From assembly GCF_964340395.1 (NCBI RefSeq), contig NC_135554.1:248001-312000 (forward strand): 64,000 nt of DNA. The letters run 5' to 3'. Below the pieces are notes generated by a model that was given only the letters and a program-made list of their open reading frames with translations, was not told where the DNA came from and did not search any database. Below, piece by piece: positions 11,881 to 23,239 of the stretch. How positions within the stretch are numbered: position 1 is the stretch's first letter; the number at the start of each line of letters is the position of its first letter. The translations under genes were made by a program, and so were the position numbers. Source of the DNA: Glandiceps talaboti. Lineage: Eukaryota > Hemichordata > Enteropneusta > Spengelidae.

Positions 11881-12069
11881 AGGGTGGGTAAACCATGTGG
11901 TAAACATGGTTAAAGTACCATCTTTGTCCATGTTTGTCCTCGTGTGACCATGTTCACACATCTTGTTTACCAACACCTTTGACCAGCAGACTCAGTAGCA
12001 CTTTTCATACTAAATTACGTAGCCAGTGAAATATCTTCACACATCACAATATGTTACCTTTATACTTTC

Positions 12070-12380
12070 CATGGGTAAAGAAGGGGATATATGCTCTTTT
12101 AGATTGGGGCTATATAGAACTGTGTTTATCCACATTTAGAGAGGGGTCCAAACTTGGACACACATTGGCATTATAGATCTGTGTATCCTCCATGGGGTAA
12201 AGTAGGGAGTATGTGGTCATATAGACTGGGGGGGGGGGGGGGGTGTAGAACCATGTTTATCTACATTTAGAAAGAGGTTCAAACTTGGACACACAATGTT
12301 AGCATTATATCTTCATATCCTCCATAGGGTAAAGTAAGGGAGTATGTGGTCATTTATGATTTAGACTAGGGTGTATAGAA
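12070..12380. repeat. Degenerate 120-bp tandem repeat, about 2.5 units (copy A)
   Basis: Three successive segments share CAT(A)GGGTAAAG, TATGTGGTCAT and CCATATTTAGA-like text followed by CAAACTTGGACACACA. A G-run of about 16 bases interrupts the second unit at 12228-12243. Confidence 0.8.
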
Positions 12381-13944
12381 TGCGAAAACAGCTGTTTATA
12401 TACCATTCTACCTGTTGCTTATTGGGTAATACTAAGATAAACAGCCACATTCGTTCAATATATTAATATTATGATTATTGGAGGTGCTGAAACGGATAAC
12501 CGAACTGGAAAAACTAGTGTTTCTAAACTTAAAGGTTACAGACTTAATTTGAAATAACAATTTTCAATCTTATGATAGTATATCAGAAGTTTATAGGACT
12601 AACGTTCTTCATATTATCGTGAACGAGGCTGCTTGCGTAACCATTGACTAAATTAGCTTAATCCAGATGTTGTGCATTCGCTCGGTCGTTACAAATGCTA
12701 ATGACCTCAAACTTATGAAATCGGCTTTAGTTACCCGACCCCACTAAGATTTTCACGCCGACCCGTACCTTTTTTTTACGTATTTGAACGAAGTCGCGAA
12801 AATCGTGAAGTCTCGCAAGAAATAGTGGGTGCGGAAACTGACACCAACTTAAAAAACAATATAAACCTATTCTTCCAATCTGTAATGGCTGTACATCTGA
12901 TAGAAAGAAATAAACAACACAGAGACCCTTTGGAAAACAATGGAAAACCTGAACTAGACACTCACACATGAAAAAAATACAAGACAATAAAATAAAAAAT
13001 CTACCAACCCAACTATTTTAACATTGAATGTAATCGGAACCACACAATTTTTTTTTATTTCGCCTTACATGTATTTCCATTCAGAATTTTTTTGTAATTT
13101 TCATTATGAACTCTGAAATGAAGTCAAAATGCATGTACATTTGTCCTCATGTGGCCTTGAAGTTTTCTCACCAATTCTTAGAAAGTTGTCATCATAACTT
13201 ATAATATTGTGAACCTTGTATCCAACCAAATTATTTTCATACTTTGCCTTATTATTTTACCCTTGGAGTTGCTATGATGAATATGCTGTTTTATAGAGTT
13301 TAACTAATGTATTTTTAGTTGGGGTTATTTTCTGTTAAAAGTATGTTTGAGGGTTCAGTACGATTGAGTGAATGATTGTGTAGTCAGGCCTGACGCTGAG
13401 TAATTGTGATGTTATGATCGGGAAATATTCATTTATTGGCAATTCATCACACAACATTAAAGGTATACTATGTTAGATGTCTCTAAATTCTTTAAACGTC
13501 ATTTATTTCTTTTCATATTTGTGTGCATTAATTCACAGTATTTGAATCATTTAGTTCCATTTGTCTCATTTCACATTGTCACATTAGAAGTACATGTGTT
13601 CTTTTCATCTTCCAATTCTGAATCATTTATTTGCAATTGTTCATTCCATGTGTGCTTTCATGTGTATGCTGAACTTCAAGTCAAATATATTTGTTCAATT
13701 TCGTTGGTCTTGTTTTTTACTGCTAATGGTTGAGGTGTTACTATTTACTTATTTTATTTCTTAACTTCAACCCCTCTAAATGAATAAGGTTACATTTGTT
13801 TGGTAGTTGATTTGAAGTGATTTCTTATCTCATCAAACGCGTTGCATCGCTAAAGGACCCACTTGGATATTTGTCACCTCTGCACATCAAGGCGAAAATG
13901 CTAATGCTGTGGTCTATTCGTAAGGTAATTAAAAGTTCAATGTA
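12381..13944. other. No gene seen; contains a 39-bp copy-specific indel (copy A)
   Basis: This is AT-rich sequence with no recognised gene. The segment 12959-12997 is present here but absent from copy B between 39581 and 39582. Five extra bases (CCTAA or similar) occur in copy B near 40336. The copy B equivalent is about 39006-40534. Confidence 0.65.
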
Positions 13945-14530
13945 CAGTTGAAGGTGACAAGTTCATTGCTAAAAGTTTCCAAACGATAAGATGTGGCTGT
14001 ATAGTGTTAAAAGCACTTGAAAAGTCAAAGAACATTAATCTGATTGAACTTCCAGGTTTTTCTGAATGAGAATATACATTATTTAAAACATGTAACATCA
14101 CATCCTTCTATACCCCTGTTCTTACGATAGGCAAACTGTAATGGGTCAATAAAATCAGAGACTATAACTATTAACTTATTTGTAAAACTACTCGTTCACA
14201 GACTTGCATAACGGCAGACGTCAACGCAACTGGTCTAAGATCGTTCATTGATGATATCACAGCTTTCTTTGGGACAGGAACAATATGAGAAGTTTTCCAT
14301 GACATCGGAGCTAAGTCATGTTGAAAGCACAAATTGAATATGACAGACAGAATACGAGCAAGTTGATCAGCGCACAAGTTCAGAACACAGTGAGTAAAAT
14401 TATCAGGCCCCGACGCTTTGTTTGGGAGCACACTGGAGCACCCGAAGCACCTCTTCCTTGTCGGTCGAGAGACGGTCGCCATCAGTGATATTTGAGGACG
14501 CTGCTCTCAGTTCATTCCTGATTGCTATGC
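13945..14530 (-). pseudogene. CR1/L2-like LINE reverse-transcriptase fragment (copy A)
   Basis: The minus strand encodes the N-terminal part of a non-LTR reverse transcriptase. In order there are KASGPDNFTHCVLN, SWKTSHIVPVPKK and NDLRPVALTS, then in another frame DPLQFAYRKNRG, then MFFDFSSAFNTIQPHL. The FxDFSSAFN block corresponds to the first catalytic aspartate region. Upstream, TDKEEVLRVLQ appears in a different frame from KASGPD. There are therefore at least two frameshifts, and the fingers and palm are incomplete. No YADD motif follows, so the fragment cannot encode an active enzyme. Such sequences derive from CR1/L2-type elements that copy themselves by target-primed reverse transcription. 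Confidence 0.85.
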
Positions 14531-15663
14531 TCGAAAGAGAAAACATAGCAATCAAACCTGTTATAGAATGCATTTAGTTCGTTTGCACGAGTTGTTGAAT
14601 TGTCTCCTGTAGCATTGGTGTTTTGCTACCATCAGAGTAACCACTCATAAGTTTCAGTACATTCCATCTACAGCTGAATGAAACTACTACTTAGGGGTAG
14701 AACAGAAGTCTCTCTGTACAGCTCAGAGTAAAAATGGAGGTGTACAGTCGATTTCAGTGTGCAGGAAAACTGATGTAATAAAACATGACAAAAGTTACAC
14801 TTGATCAATATATTGCTCAAAGTAATGTAGTTGGAAAGATTGTGATGAATTGGTTGATTTAATGTTGGTAGGGATAAGCTTATTGGGACCTACAATGAGT
14901 GAACATGATAGTCAAGATTTTGATGGTGATAAAATAGTATCACAGTATTGACTCATAGGACTAAAATAATAAGACAGACATTAAGAGAAATATATAGACA
15001 AACAAATTAATATTTTCAATGTTTAAAGTTTGTGGCTAATGACTTTTCCATTTGGCTGATTTGAAAATGAACAATGTTATTCTAATGGCTATGACGGTTT
15101 TGTTTTTTAAACCAACAGCTGCAGTGTTGACTGTCTTTAAAATGTGTTGTGACATATTGTGAGAGATCTTGTTAATTACTTTTCATCCGTGTCAGAGAAT
15201 TAGATGTCATTCAATAAAATAAATATTGATGGTCAACACCCCTGGAAAATAACCCCAATCAATACAAGTACACTGGAAACTGATGGAAAACCCAGGGAAA
15301 ACCTTGGAATTTTTTTTTTACTCCAAGTGTTTGAATCCTGCTTTCCTTACCTTCAGGGTTAATTATCAAAATCAAGCCAATTTCTGTCTATCACAGACAC
15401 ATTGTAGAATTGAAATAACGCCAATTTCTTTTAAAACATGTTTACAAGTAATATTGAAAAAAAAGAACTATAGGCAAGCATCATTTTGGTGACAATAAGT
15501 CTGAAACTTATGTCGAGAAACAAGTGTATGTGTTTCAGTAGTAAGGCATCATTTTACATCGGCTAGCACACATTTAGGCAAAATGATGGAAATAGAAAAA
15601 ACACACAAGATTGTCACAAATGATAGACCTTCAGAGTGTTTTGTTTGTTTATAACTTTAAAAT
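14531..15663. other. No gene seen; TCAGGGTTA repeat trace (copy A)
   Basis: No coding sequence is supported. A short block near 15353-15400 (CAGGGTTAATTATCAAAATC, then AAGCCAATTTCTGT) resembles the family seen at 24890 and 26360. The copy B equivalent is 41121-42253. Confidence 0.55.
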
Positions 15664-15900
15664 CAGGGTTGTCGGTTGTGCCGAGTGGTGAAACCACTTT
15701 CCTCTTACCACTGTGGTTGGGGTTCAAACCATTCGTTGTTTAGTTTGACTCTACTGAACAATGCAGGTTTCCCCGTGTACTCCGGTTCCCCTTGCATTAT
15801 CAAACACTGAATCCATGAGGGATGACCCTCACTGGATTTCTTGGCAGATAAGTGTTTACTTAGAGAACTATCCAGTATAATTATTTTTATTATTATTTTT
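15664..15900 (+). mobile_element. tRNA-derived SINE, diverged member (copy A)
   Basis: The head CCGAGTGGTGAAACCAC and a B box GGGGTTCAAACC mark a tRNA-like promoter. The body repeats the architecture of the SINE at 10676: ACTGAACAATGCAGGTTTCC, TACTCCGGTTCCCCTTGCAT and CCATGAGGGATGACCCTCAC. It is shorter and more mutated, and ends in a TTATTATTATTTTTATTAT-like AT tract. The spacing after the B box is deleted relative to the other member. Confidence 0.8.
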
Positions 15901-17824
15901 ATTATGTACTTGAAATACATTCTCAGGTGTGTAAAAAGAAGTGCAATATGTCACATCTTGATAGGACAAACAATTTATTATACCAGAAGTGAAATTGAAA
16001 ATTCTCTTGTCCATTGACAAGTGACCTTTGAAAAAAAAATTGAAGCCTGCAGGTGCAAAGCATAGTCCCAGGTGAACATTTTTGTTGCCCAACTTCAGTT
16101 TGAGCACTGTGTTGACATAAGAGATTATATAGTATTTAAAGCCTTATCACTTTGCTTAAAGGATACTATCTATAGTATTGTAATCAAGATTTGGACTGAG
16201 TTGTTAAATGGTGCTAATGCCAAGCAAAGTGATATTATCCTTAGGTAGGTGGATGAGAGTCACGCATGTATTGCTAATATTCATAGATATCTCCCTCCAG
16301 GTGTACACTTTTCACCACTCTCATGACTCCTTTCCTTTACTTCTTAGCCAAGGGAAAAGACAACATAACATAGCCGACTACCCAGTTTGTAAGGGCCACT
16401 CAGTATACATCTCGAGTACCAATATCTAATGTCACAATGTCTCACATTGATACTTTACCAACCAAATTTGATAATTGCATTACAATCTACTCTCCCTAGC
16501 TCCCATGTCTTTCAATGCAAAATACACTTTACCATCAATACCTCAAAACTATAACTCAGGAATATTGTCATAGCCGACACTTTTCCCGGATTTTGCATGT
16601 GCAAAAACGGCAACAATCTCTTGACGAGTAAAATTTGCATTCATTGATACATGGCTCTCATATATCGGGAGTTCATATATTCTTTTAATGCACTTTTAGC
16701 ACAACTGAACTGATTATTTTTTCTTGAGTGCTTGGAAATATCCTGTGTCAACACACAATTTTGCCAGTATAAAGACTGCTACTTCCACTAATTCCTTTTG
16801 GCTCAGGTGTGTTACTTGTTGTCTGCTAAAGGGCCTCCATGCCTTTCATCTATTTATACATGGCACTCCTATGGACCTTTCATAATTTGTTATACAGTAC
16901 TTATGGTGTGATGTACAAAGGCAGATAATTTCCACCCGAATGGTACTGTGTATTGCTCACATACCAAATCCCAGCACATTTGAAACCCAAAAGCTTTCTG
17001 TCGTGTGATATTTTAACATGGTCATACCAACTTTTGTCATCACATTTGAAGTGAAAAATCTCCTTGTTCTAGATATCTTGTAACTTCCACCCATTGATCT
17101 AATTTGAAGTCCTCCTATTTTATCCAGAGACTCAGGTATCTCATATCAATGCACATACATGGTTTAAAGGCATAACTAATAGTGGTGGTGGGTCCTTTCC
17201 AACTTTCCCTCACACTGATAGTGCTCCAGACTTTAATCTGTCTGATATAGTTGTAGAAATAAACTGGCCAAAGTCTTTACATCCAGGACTGTTTTGAAGT
17301 ACTATAAGTGATGGGTATGAATGATTATAAGACTTGCTCTGAAAATTTCCCTTACAAGGAGTCACATAGTGAGATACCTATATTCCCTCTGATAGCCAGT
17401 CTATGATTTGTTTTTCACAACTATTGTCAACTTGTCCCACGTATGTACGTGATTATGTATTTTAACGGCTATTAAATCATTTTGGTTTCTTAATGTCATG
17501 TACCAGGGAGATATGTTGATTTTTTCCCTAGGCTACTGCTTCAACATCCGAGACGTAGAGTCATGCCTGGGTGCACCCTCAACAGACACCCAAGAGAAGG
17601 TTTCACATTACTGCACATTTATATTCCATTTCCCACATTGGAATATCGAACTGAAAGAAAATTTTAACACCCCTTTTAATTACATGTAGAAGGCACCCCA
17701 GACAGGATCCTACAAAAGGCAGGCTGTCATAAGGCAATGCCTTTTGGTGATCACACCCCTGTCTCAGAGTACTAATATCTTAACTTACAAGCTCACACTC
17801 AAATAGAGAACACATGAATGAAAT
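15901..17824. other. No gene seen (copy A)
   Basis: This is about 1.9 kb of AT-rich sequence without a recognised gene or transposon. A 12-bp inverted pair (ATCACTTTGCTT at 16145 and its complement near 16223) flanks a short interval. The copy B equivalent is 42491-44414, with substitutions near 42712, 43215 and 43931. Confidence 0.6.
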
Positions 17825-18296
17825 TTATTCAAGGTTTAATTTTAATGACTCCATCTCACAGGGAATTTTTTCTTTACAATATCTGGCGAAGTTCCTAACA
17901 ATACCACAAACATAACATTTCAAATATCTGGGTTTTACATCCACGTCTTCTCTGTAGTTTTTGGCCGGACAATATGGAGTATGATTAGTATAATGGGTAG
18001 GCCACTTCCCATGTTGAAGGAACTTAGACACTTTTGATGCAATTTCTTCCTCTTCTTTATTTCCCAACAACAGAATGATAAGGTGCCCTGCTTCTTGCCC
18101 AAAATCATTTGTCTCAAATATGGCCAGCACTGCTTAATCCATTCAGTATTTGTGTGGCCTTGTGTTCCATGTTGGTGTTTGTGCTAGCTCCATCACCTTT
18201 TGTAGAGCATTGTCCACAGATGTAGCGTTTGCCGTCTTTTTCTAATTCCTCTAATTTCTTTTGTAGTCCGTCCAACTGCAGCTGCACCTGCAACAT
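17825..18296 (-). pseudogene. Frameshifted zinc-knuckle (Gag-type) reading frame (copy A)
   Basis: The minus strand opens with a good 3' splice-like site (TGTTGCAG) near 18296. The first frame has a short amphipathic helix, LQLDGLQKKLEELEKDGKRY, then ICGQC and a hydrophilic stretch, and stops near 18114. An overlapping frame (17825-18130) continues with an acidic, hydrophobic stretch and ends in KCYVCGIVRNFARYC. That segment has the C-x2-C-x4-H-x4-C spacing of a nucleocapsid-type zinc knuckle, but with Asn where His is expected. The two frames join only through a frameshift. The best reading is a decayed retroelement Gag-like or ORF1-like fragment; a diverged host exon is less likely. The copies are identical, which gives no evidence of selection. 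Confidence 0.4.
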
Positions 18297-18330
18297 ATAA
18301 AGTACACTCTTAGTACATATTCTACAGTTC

Positions 18331-18471
18331 CAAACTGCTTCTCACTTTCCCTCACAGGGAAGTCTTTGTCCCTCATTGACTATAAAATGCCTTGACTCAC
18401 ATGGTACATAGTATTCTACAATTCACATCTAATTCTCACTTTCCCTCACAGGGAAGTCTTTGTCCCTCATT
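18331..18471. repeat. 94-bp tandem repeat, left part (copy A)
   Basis: One full and one partial unit are seen. Each has GACTATAAAATGCCTTGACT, CTCACTTTCCCTCACAGGGA and AGTCTTTGTCCCTCATT. The array is split by the satellite-bearing element and resumes at 20415. The copy B equivalent is 44921-45061. Confidence 0.9.
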
Positions 18472-20287
18472 AGTCCCCGCGGACGAAGTCCGGAACGGGG
18501 ACTTATGGATTGGGTTCCGTCTGTCCGTCCGTCCGTCCGTCCGCAGCTGTTTCTTGGAGATGCCTGGACCGATTTTTTTCAAACTTGGTACAGGAGCAAC
18601 ATACTATGGCATACATATGCACGTCAATTTGTTTTATGATACGATCCAATATGGCCGCCTAGCAACCATTTTGTTTGCGAATTTTTCCTGTCTAAAGCCA
18701 TAACTCAGACATGCTTGAACAGATCTCATTTAAAGTTGGTATTAGGACAGTGTTCTATGACATACATGTGCATATCCATTTTCATTGTGATACGATCCAA
18801 TATGGTTGCCTGGTAGCCATTTTGTTTGCGAATTTTCCATGTCCAAAGTCATAACTCAGACATGCTTGAACAGATCTCATTCAAAGTTGGTATTAGGACA
18901 GTGTTCTATGACATACATGTGTATATCCATTTTCGTCGTGATACGATCCAATATGGCTGCCTGCCAGCCATTTTGTTTGTGAATTTTCCATGTCCAAAGC
19001 CATAACTCAGACATGCTTAAACAGATCTCATTCAAAGTTGGTATTAGGACAGTGTTCTATGACATACATGTGCATATCCATTTTCGTTGTGATACGATCC
19101 AATATGGCTGCCTGGCAGCCATTTTGTTTGCGAATTTTCATGTCCAAAGGCATAGCTCAGACATGCTTGAACAGATCTCATTTAAAGTTGGTATTAGGAC
19201 AGTGTTCTATGACATACATGTGCATATCCATTTTCATTGTGATACGATCCAATATGGTTGCCTGGTAGCCATTTTGTTTGCGAATTTTCCATGTCCAAAG
19301 TCATAACTCAGACATGCTTGAACAGATCTCATTCAAAGTTGGTATTAGGACAGTGTTCTATGACATACATGTGTATATCCATTTTCGTCGTGATACGATC
19401 CAATATGGCTGCCTGCCAGCCATTTTGTTTGTGAATTTTCCATGTCCAAAGCCATAACTCAGACATGCTTAAACAGATCTCATTCAAAGTTGGTATTAGG
19501 ACAGTGTTCTATGACATACATGTGCATATCCATTTTCGTTGTGATACGATCCAATATGGCTGCCTGGCAGCCATTTTGTTTGCGAATTTTCATGTCCAAA
19601 GGCATAGCTCAGACATGCTTGAACAGATCTCATTTAAAGTTGGTATTAGGACAGTGTTCTATGACATACATGTGCATATCCATTTTCATTGTGATACGAT
19701 CCAATATGGTTGCCTGGTAGCCATTTTGTTTGCGAATTTTCCATGTCCAAAGTCATAACTCAGACATGCTTGAACAGATCTCATTCAAAGTTGGTATTAG
19801 GACAGTGTTCTATGACATACATGTGTATATCCATTTTCGTCGTGATACGATCCAATATGGCTGCCTGCCAGCCATTTTGTTTGTGAATTTTCCATGTCCA
19901 AAGCCATAACTCAGACATGCTTAAACAGATCTCATTCAAAGTTGGTATTAGGACAGTGTTCTATGACATACATGTGCATATCCATTTTCGTTGTGATACG
20001 ATCCAATATGGCTGCCTGGCAGCCATTTTGTTTGCGAATTTTCATGTCCAAAGGCATAGCTCAGACATGCTTGAACAGATCTCATTTAAAGTTGGTATTA
20101 GGACAGTGTTCTATGACATACATGTGCATATCCATTTTCGTCGTAATACGATCCCATATGGCTTTCTGGCAGCCATTTTGTTTGTGAATTTTCCATGTCC
20201 AAAGCCATAACTCAGACTCCATTTTCATCGTGATATGATCCCCCATACCCAACCAATCCTTTATTGTTGGAGGCATATTCCATGTCC
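18472..20287 (+). mobile_element. Satellite-bearing mobile element with 3-mer higher-order repeat (copy A)
   Basis: The head is a stem-loop (18472-18503, AGTCCCCG pairing with CGGGGACT), then a (TCCG)n tract. Next come about eleven 150-bp monomers, each containing ACTCAGACATGCTTGAACAG, AGTTGGTATTAGGACAGTGT and GATACGATCCAATATGG. Monomers form a 3-unit higher-order repeat of 452 bp (18990, 19442 and 19894 are equivalent positions). The element splits a 94-bp tandem array. The architecture recalls the tandem-repeat-bearing, Helitron-linked 'pearl' elements of molluscs, but that link is inference. Long frames across it are repeat artefacts. Confidence 0.85.
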
Positions 20288-20414
20288 AACAAGCACACAC
20301 AACATATCTAAGTCTGTTTGTTTTAGGTTCACAAATGTTGTTGCGTGATCAGAGTAGTGATAATTCCTTAAAACCCAATTATAGCGAGGACTATGTCATT
20401 CTCAATGACTTGTT
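20288..20414 (+). repeat. 127-bp shared segment at the right end of the satellite element (copy A)
   Basis: It is near-identical to 6839-6965, with two adjacent mismatches. Here it lies between the last monomer and the resumed 94-bp array, so it is probably part of what was inserted. Confidence 0.85.
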
Positions 20415-20640
20415 GACTGTAAAATGCCTTGACTCACATGGTACATATTATTCTACAATTCACATCCAATTCTCACTTTCCCTCACAGGGAAGTCTTTGT
20501 CCCTCATTGACTATAAAATGCCTTGACTCACATGGTACATAGTATTCTACAATTCACATCTAATTCTCACTTTCCCTCACAGGGAAGTCTTTGTCCGTCA
20601 TGGACTATAAAATGCCTTGACTTGCGTTATACATCTTAAT
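20415..20640. repeat. 94-bp tandem repeat, right part (copy A)
   Basis: There are two full units (starting 20415 and 20509) and a partial third (20603). They carry the same TTTCCCTCACAGGGAAGTCT core as the left part. Confidence 0.9.
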
Positions 20641-20896
20641 TTGATTTTAGGCACTTTAACGTCTACTCCGTTTTACTCTGAGACTCTTAAATTTATAATT
20701 ACATACGTGCAAATACACATTATATATATTTTTTTCTTCTAGCCCCCCCCCCCCCTCCCCCTCCCCCATTCAAAATCAATTGGACATCCACATCAGTGTT
20801 CTCTATATGAATACTACTACGCAGTAGTCAGTGTGCCACCAGACAGAGAAACTTGACCATGTAGTACACATGATGTTTATACTTCAGATCACCTCC

Positions 20897-21239
20897 AGTC
20901 AGTAATGTGCTGATGAAACTAGTACTGTACATGTTTTTATGAGTGCAAGTTCATGGGCGATATTCATAAAAAAAAAACTATAAGATACGCACGAAATCAA
21001 AGTTTCAATATTCAGTAAATCTTTTCACGAACATGACGGTATGTATTCGAAATTTATTGTGATGGACGCATGGACGTAATATTGTAACAGTCCTGGGTTA
21101 ACAGTAAATCTTTGAGGAAGATTATTGTACAATTGTGTGACTTTCAAAGCAGTTAGACTTTCTTTTTGGTTTTTGCACGTCGACAAACTAACAGTACAAC
21201 TTACAAGCTCATGCTTGACGGCCATGGTAGGGCCAAGAA
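20897..21239. other. Start of unique spacer; proposed duplication junction at its left edge
   Basis: No gene is seen. Sequence left of 20897 matches copy B up to 46580, and sequence right of it does not match what follows 46580. This is therefore a structural breakpoint. Confidence 0.8.
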
Positions 21240-21660
21240 ATACTGTTGAATTTCCGGGTTGCGGAAGTGCAGTTTTGACTTTTATATCATCAAATAACGG
21301 GATTTGTTTTATATATTCTAAAACAACAACTAATTTTTTGTGTTTCTCAGTACAGTAACATTCCTAAATGATGGGGTTGAGTTGAGAAATCGCAATGTTC
21401 GGCAACACGTGGCGTGATGCATGATGTCGGTAGATAAACATAGAGACGCAAGTGATGAACGTATTCAGTTATTCCTAGCCCGAAATTTCGTTATATAAAT
21501 GACGTTTTTTAGGTGAATTCTAAATCAATCAAATCAAACGATATATTAATGCGAGACAAGCTTTAGTTTATAATTTGTTTTTATGGACAATGTTCGAATT
21601 CAACTGACGAATCCTGCGACTCGAATCTAACATGATCAATGCACCGTTCACCAGCCAGAC
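21240..21660. repeat. Diverged dispersed repeat, third member
   Basis: It is collinear with 11440-11880 through conserved blocks such as CAGTAACATTCCTAAAT, GCAAGTGATGAACGTATTCA and CATGATCAATGC. It shows that this family is present outside the duplicated block. Confidence 0.75.
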
Positions 21661-22166
21661 GAAAATGGTCGACATGTTTGTTGACTAGCCGAGAAGTGCA
21701 TAAGGAAGTTGTGAGGCAGTCCGAATAAATAGATGTAAAATCCGACGTTTCGAATAAAAATTCTTCTTCAAGGTATTTTTAGGCAAGACATATTAGGTAA
21801 ACATCTGAATATATCTGAAACACTTAGTTGACTAGCCGACTATATGAATGCCATAGAAGGCATCTAATGAATAACATTGAAAAAAGTAAGCGTGAAACTG
21901 ATTTGCACAGGAAAGAAAATCTTTTTGTTTCGTTATTTTTTTCACGATGAAGACTACGCGTAAATGGTCGTAGTTTGGGCTTATGAATAACGAACAATAG
22001 GTGTTTACTTTTTATTGTCTACAACCTAAAGTACATGAATATGCGTTGAGACTTATGAATATTCACCGTAGTACATCGTAACTACTAGTAGCTACTCGTC
22101 TTTACTCGTTACGACGCGTAATTACGATGCTTTTGATTTCGATGTCGCCCCTAAGTGACTAAAGGT
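21661..22166. other. No gene seen
   Basis: This is AT-rich non-coding sequence. A block near 21740 (AAATCCGACGTTTCGAATAA, then AAATTCTTCTTCAAGG) looks like part of a dispersed repeat, but I see no second copy in the window. Confidence 0.5.
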
Positions 22167-22380
22167 TCATAAAATGTATGCAAATATGCCTAGCAACAGG
22201 ACCGCACCCATAGCAACAGCTAAGTGATGGTTTATATTGCAATGATGAAAAGTGGGAAGGGTGGGCAAGTTACTGAAAATTCCAAAAATGAATGCAAATA
22301 TCCCTAGCACCAAGGCCATGTCCATAGCAACAGCCGAATACAGTTGTGCTGCAATGCCATTAGCCCTATTTTTGAAATCT
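22167..22380. repeat. Diverged dispersed repeat (GCAAATATGCCTAGCAAC family)
   Basis: Two internal degenerate copies of GCAAATATGCCTAGCAACAG followed by CCATAGCAACAGC occur here. Both resemble the segment 6670-6830. Confidence 0.65.
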
Positions 22381-22402
22381 ACCTGCACCGGCAGAATTAA
22401 TT

Positions 22403-22496
22403 AACTTTTCACCACTCGCAAGTGGTGTATTTTGCCACTTGCTACTCGCAACTTTCACTCGCATCATGCATATTTTGTACCTTGTACCTGGATAAT
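22403..22496 (-). mobile_element. Solo end of the hAT-like family
   Basis: CACCACTCGCAAGTGGTG, then GCCACTTGCTACTCGCAA, then CATCATGCATATTTTGTACC is the inverted terminus of the element at 1651. Flanking text on the outer side (22490-22590) also matches 1560-1650 in inverted orientation. The internal part of the element is missing, so this is a deletion remnant or a solo terminus. Confidence 0.8.
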
Positions 22497-22871
22497 TTGA
22501 GCCCTGGAAGTAACCAAGCTTGTATTTATGGGAGTCGACAGGTTGGCCAGACGAGTGTAAGCCTAGCAACACCATGAGGGGGGCGATACAGCACATGGCT
22601 GGTAATGATTCTCTCTGTGCAACCCTCGGAACCGCGACATTTTTTTAAGAGTCAGAAGCCCAGCACACATTCTCATTGAGACCTCAGAGGTATCAAGGTT
22701 TAACATTGTTGGGAGGGAAGTGGGTAATAAAGATTTTGAAGTAATCTGTAATCAGTAAAGTAAAGGCAGCAATTAATGGTAGGTGATTAGTGAGGTTATT
22801 ACAATAGGCTTCTGTTAGTCTGTTATTCTGCAGTAAATATGTAAATGAGTTATGCTGTGTGCTGCAGTCAC

Positions 22872-22965
22872 GCCACATCATCTGCGACGGTCTCTGCTTC
22901 CACCATATGTGTATTAACGCCACATCATCTGCGACGGTCTCTGCTTCCACCATATGTGTATTATC
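22872..22965. repeat. Two-copy 47-bp tandem repeat
   Basis: GCCACATCATCTGCGACGGT, then CTCTGCTTCCACCATATGTG, then TATTA occurs twice in direct succession. Confidence 0.95.
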
Positions 22966-23239
22966 TTGGATTTGGTTCGTATTGCCACTGCCTCTTCATT
23001 ATAACGGCCACCATTTTATCAAGTCATGCCTTCAGTACTGTATAGCGCTGCCACCTTTAGCACTGCCACATTGATGAACATTGGAAAGAATGTCATCAGC
23101 ATCTCTATTGTCTAAAGTGAATACCAATATGGAACAAACTCAAGAATCTGAATATATGCAAGACCCCGGATACCAAGAGAGGCTGTACTGCCGGCAGACT
23201 GAAGCAACATATCCTATTGAAACGATCATCTGTTAAAGA

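Larger units (their letters stand above)
1..20896 (+). repeat. Large direct duplication, copy A
   Basis: This segment matches 27051-46580 in the same order and orientation. The offset is 27050 at the left edge and 26560 after the TAGG array. It then becomes 26572 after the GT run, 26630 after the 58-bp minisatellite, 26590 across the LINE and SINE block, and 25686 after the satellite-bearing element. Substitutions are rare; examples are near 2932, 3768, 5404, 14218, 15167 and 16623. Homology ends after the shared sequence ACTTCAGATCACCTCC at 20881-20896. The left limit lies outside the window, because base 1 already falls in homologous LINE sequence. No host gene is visible in the copy. Confidence 0.95.

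Noticed and set aside
18990-20210. Repeated 92-97 codon frames that look like a tandem protein family
   Set aside because: They are the 150-bp satellite monomers read in two frames. Both frames stay open, stops fall at the same place in each unit, and there is no codon bias.
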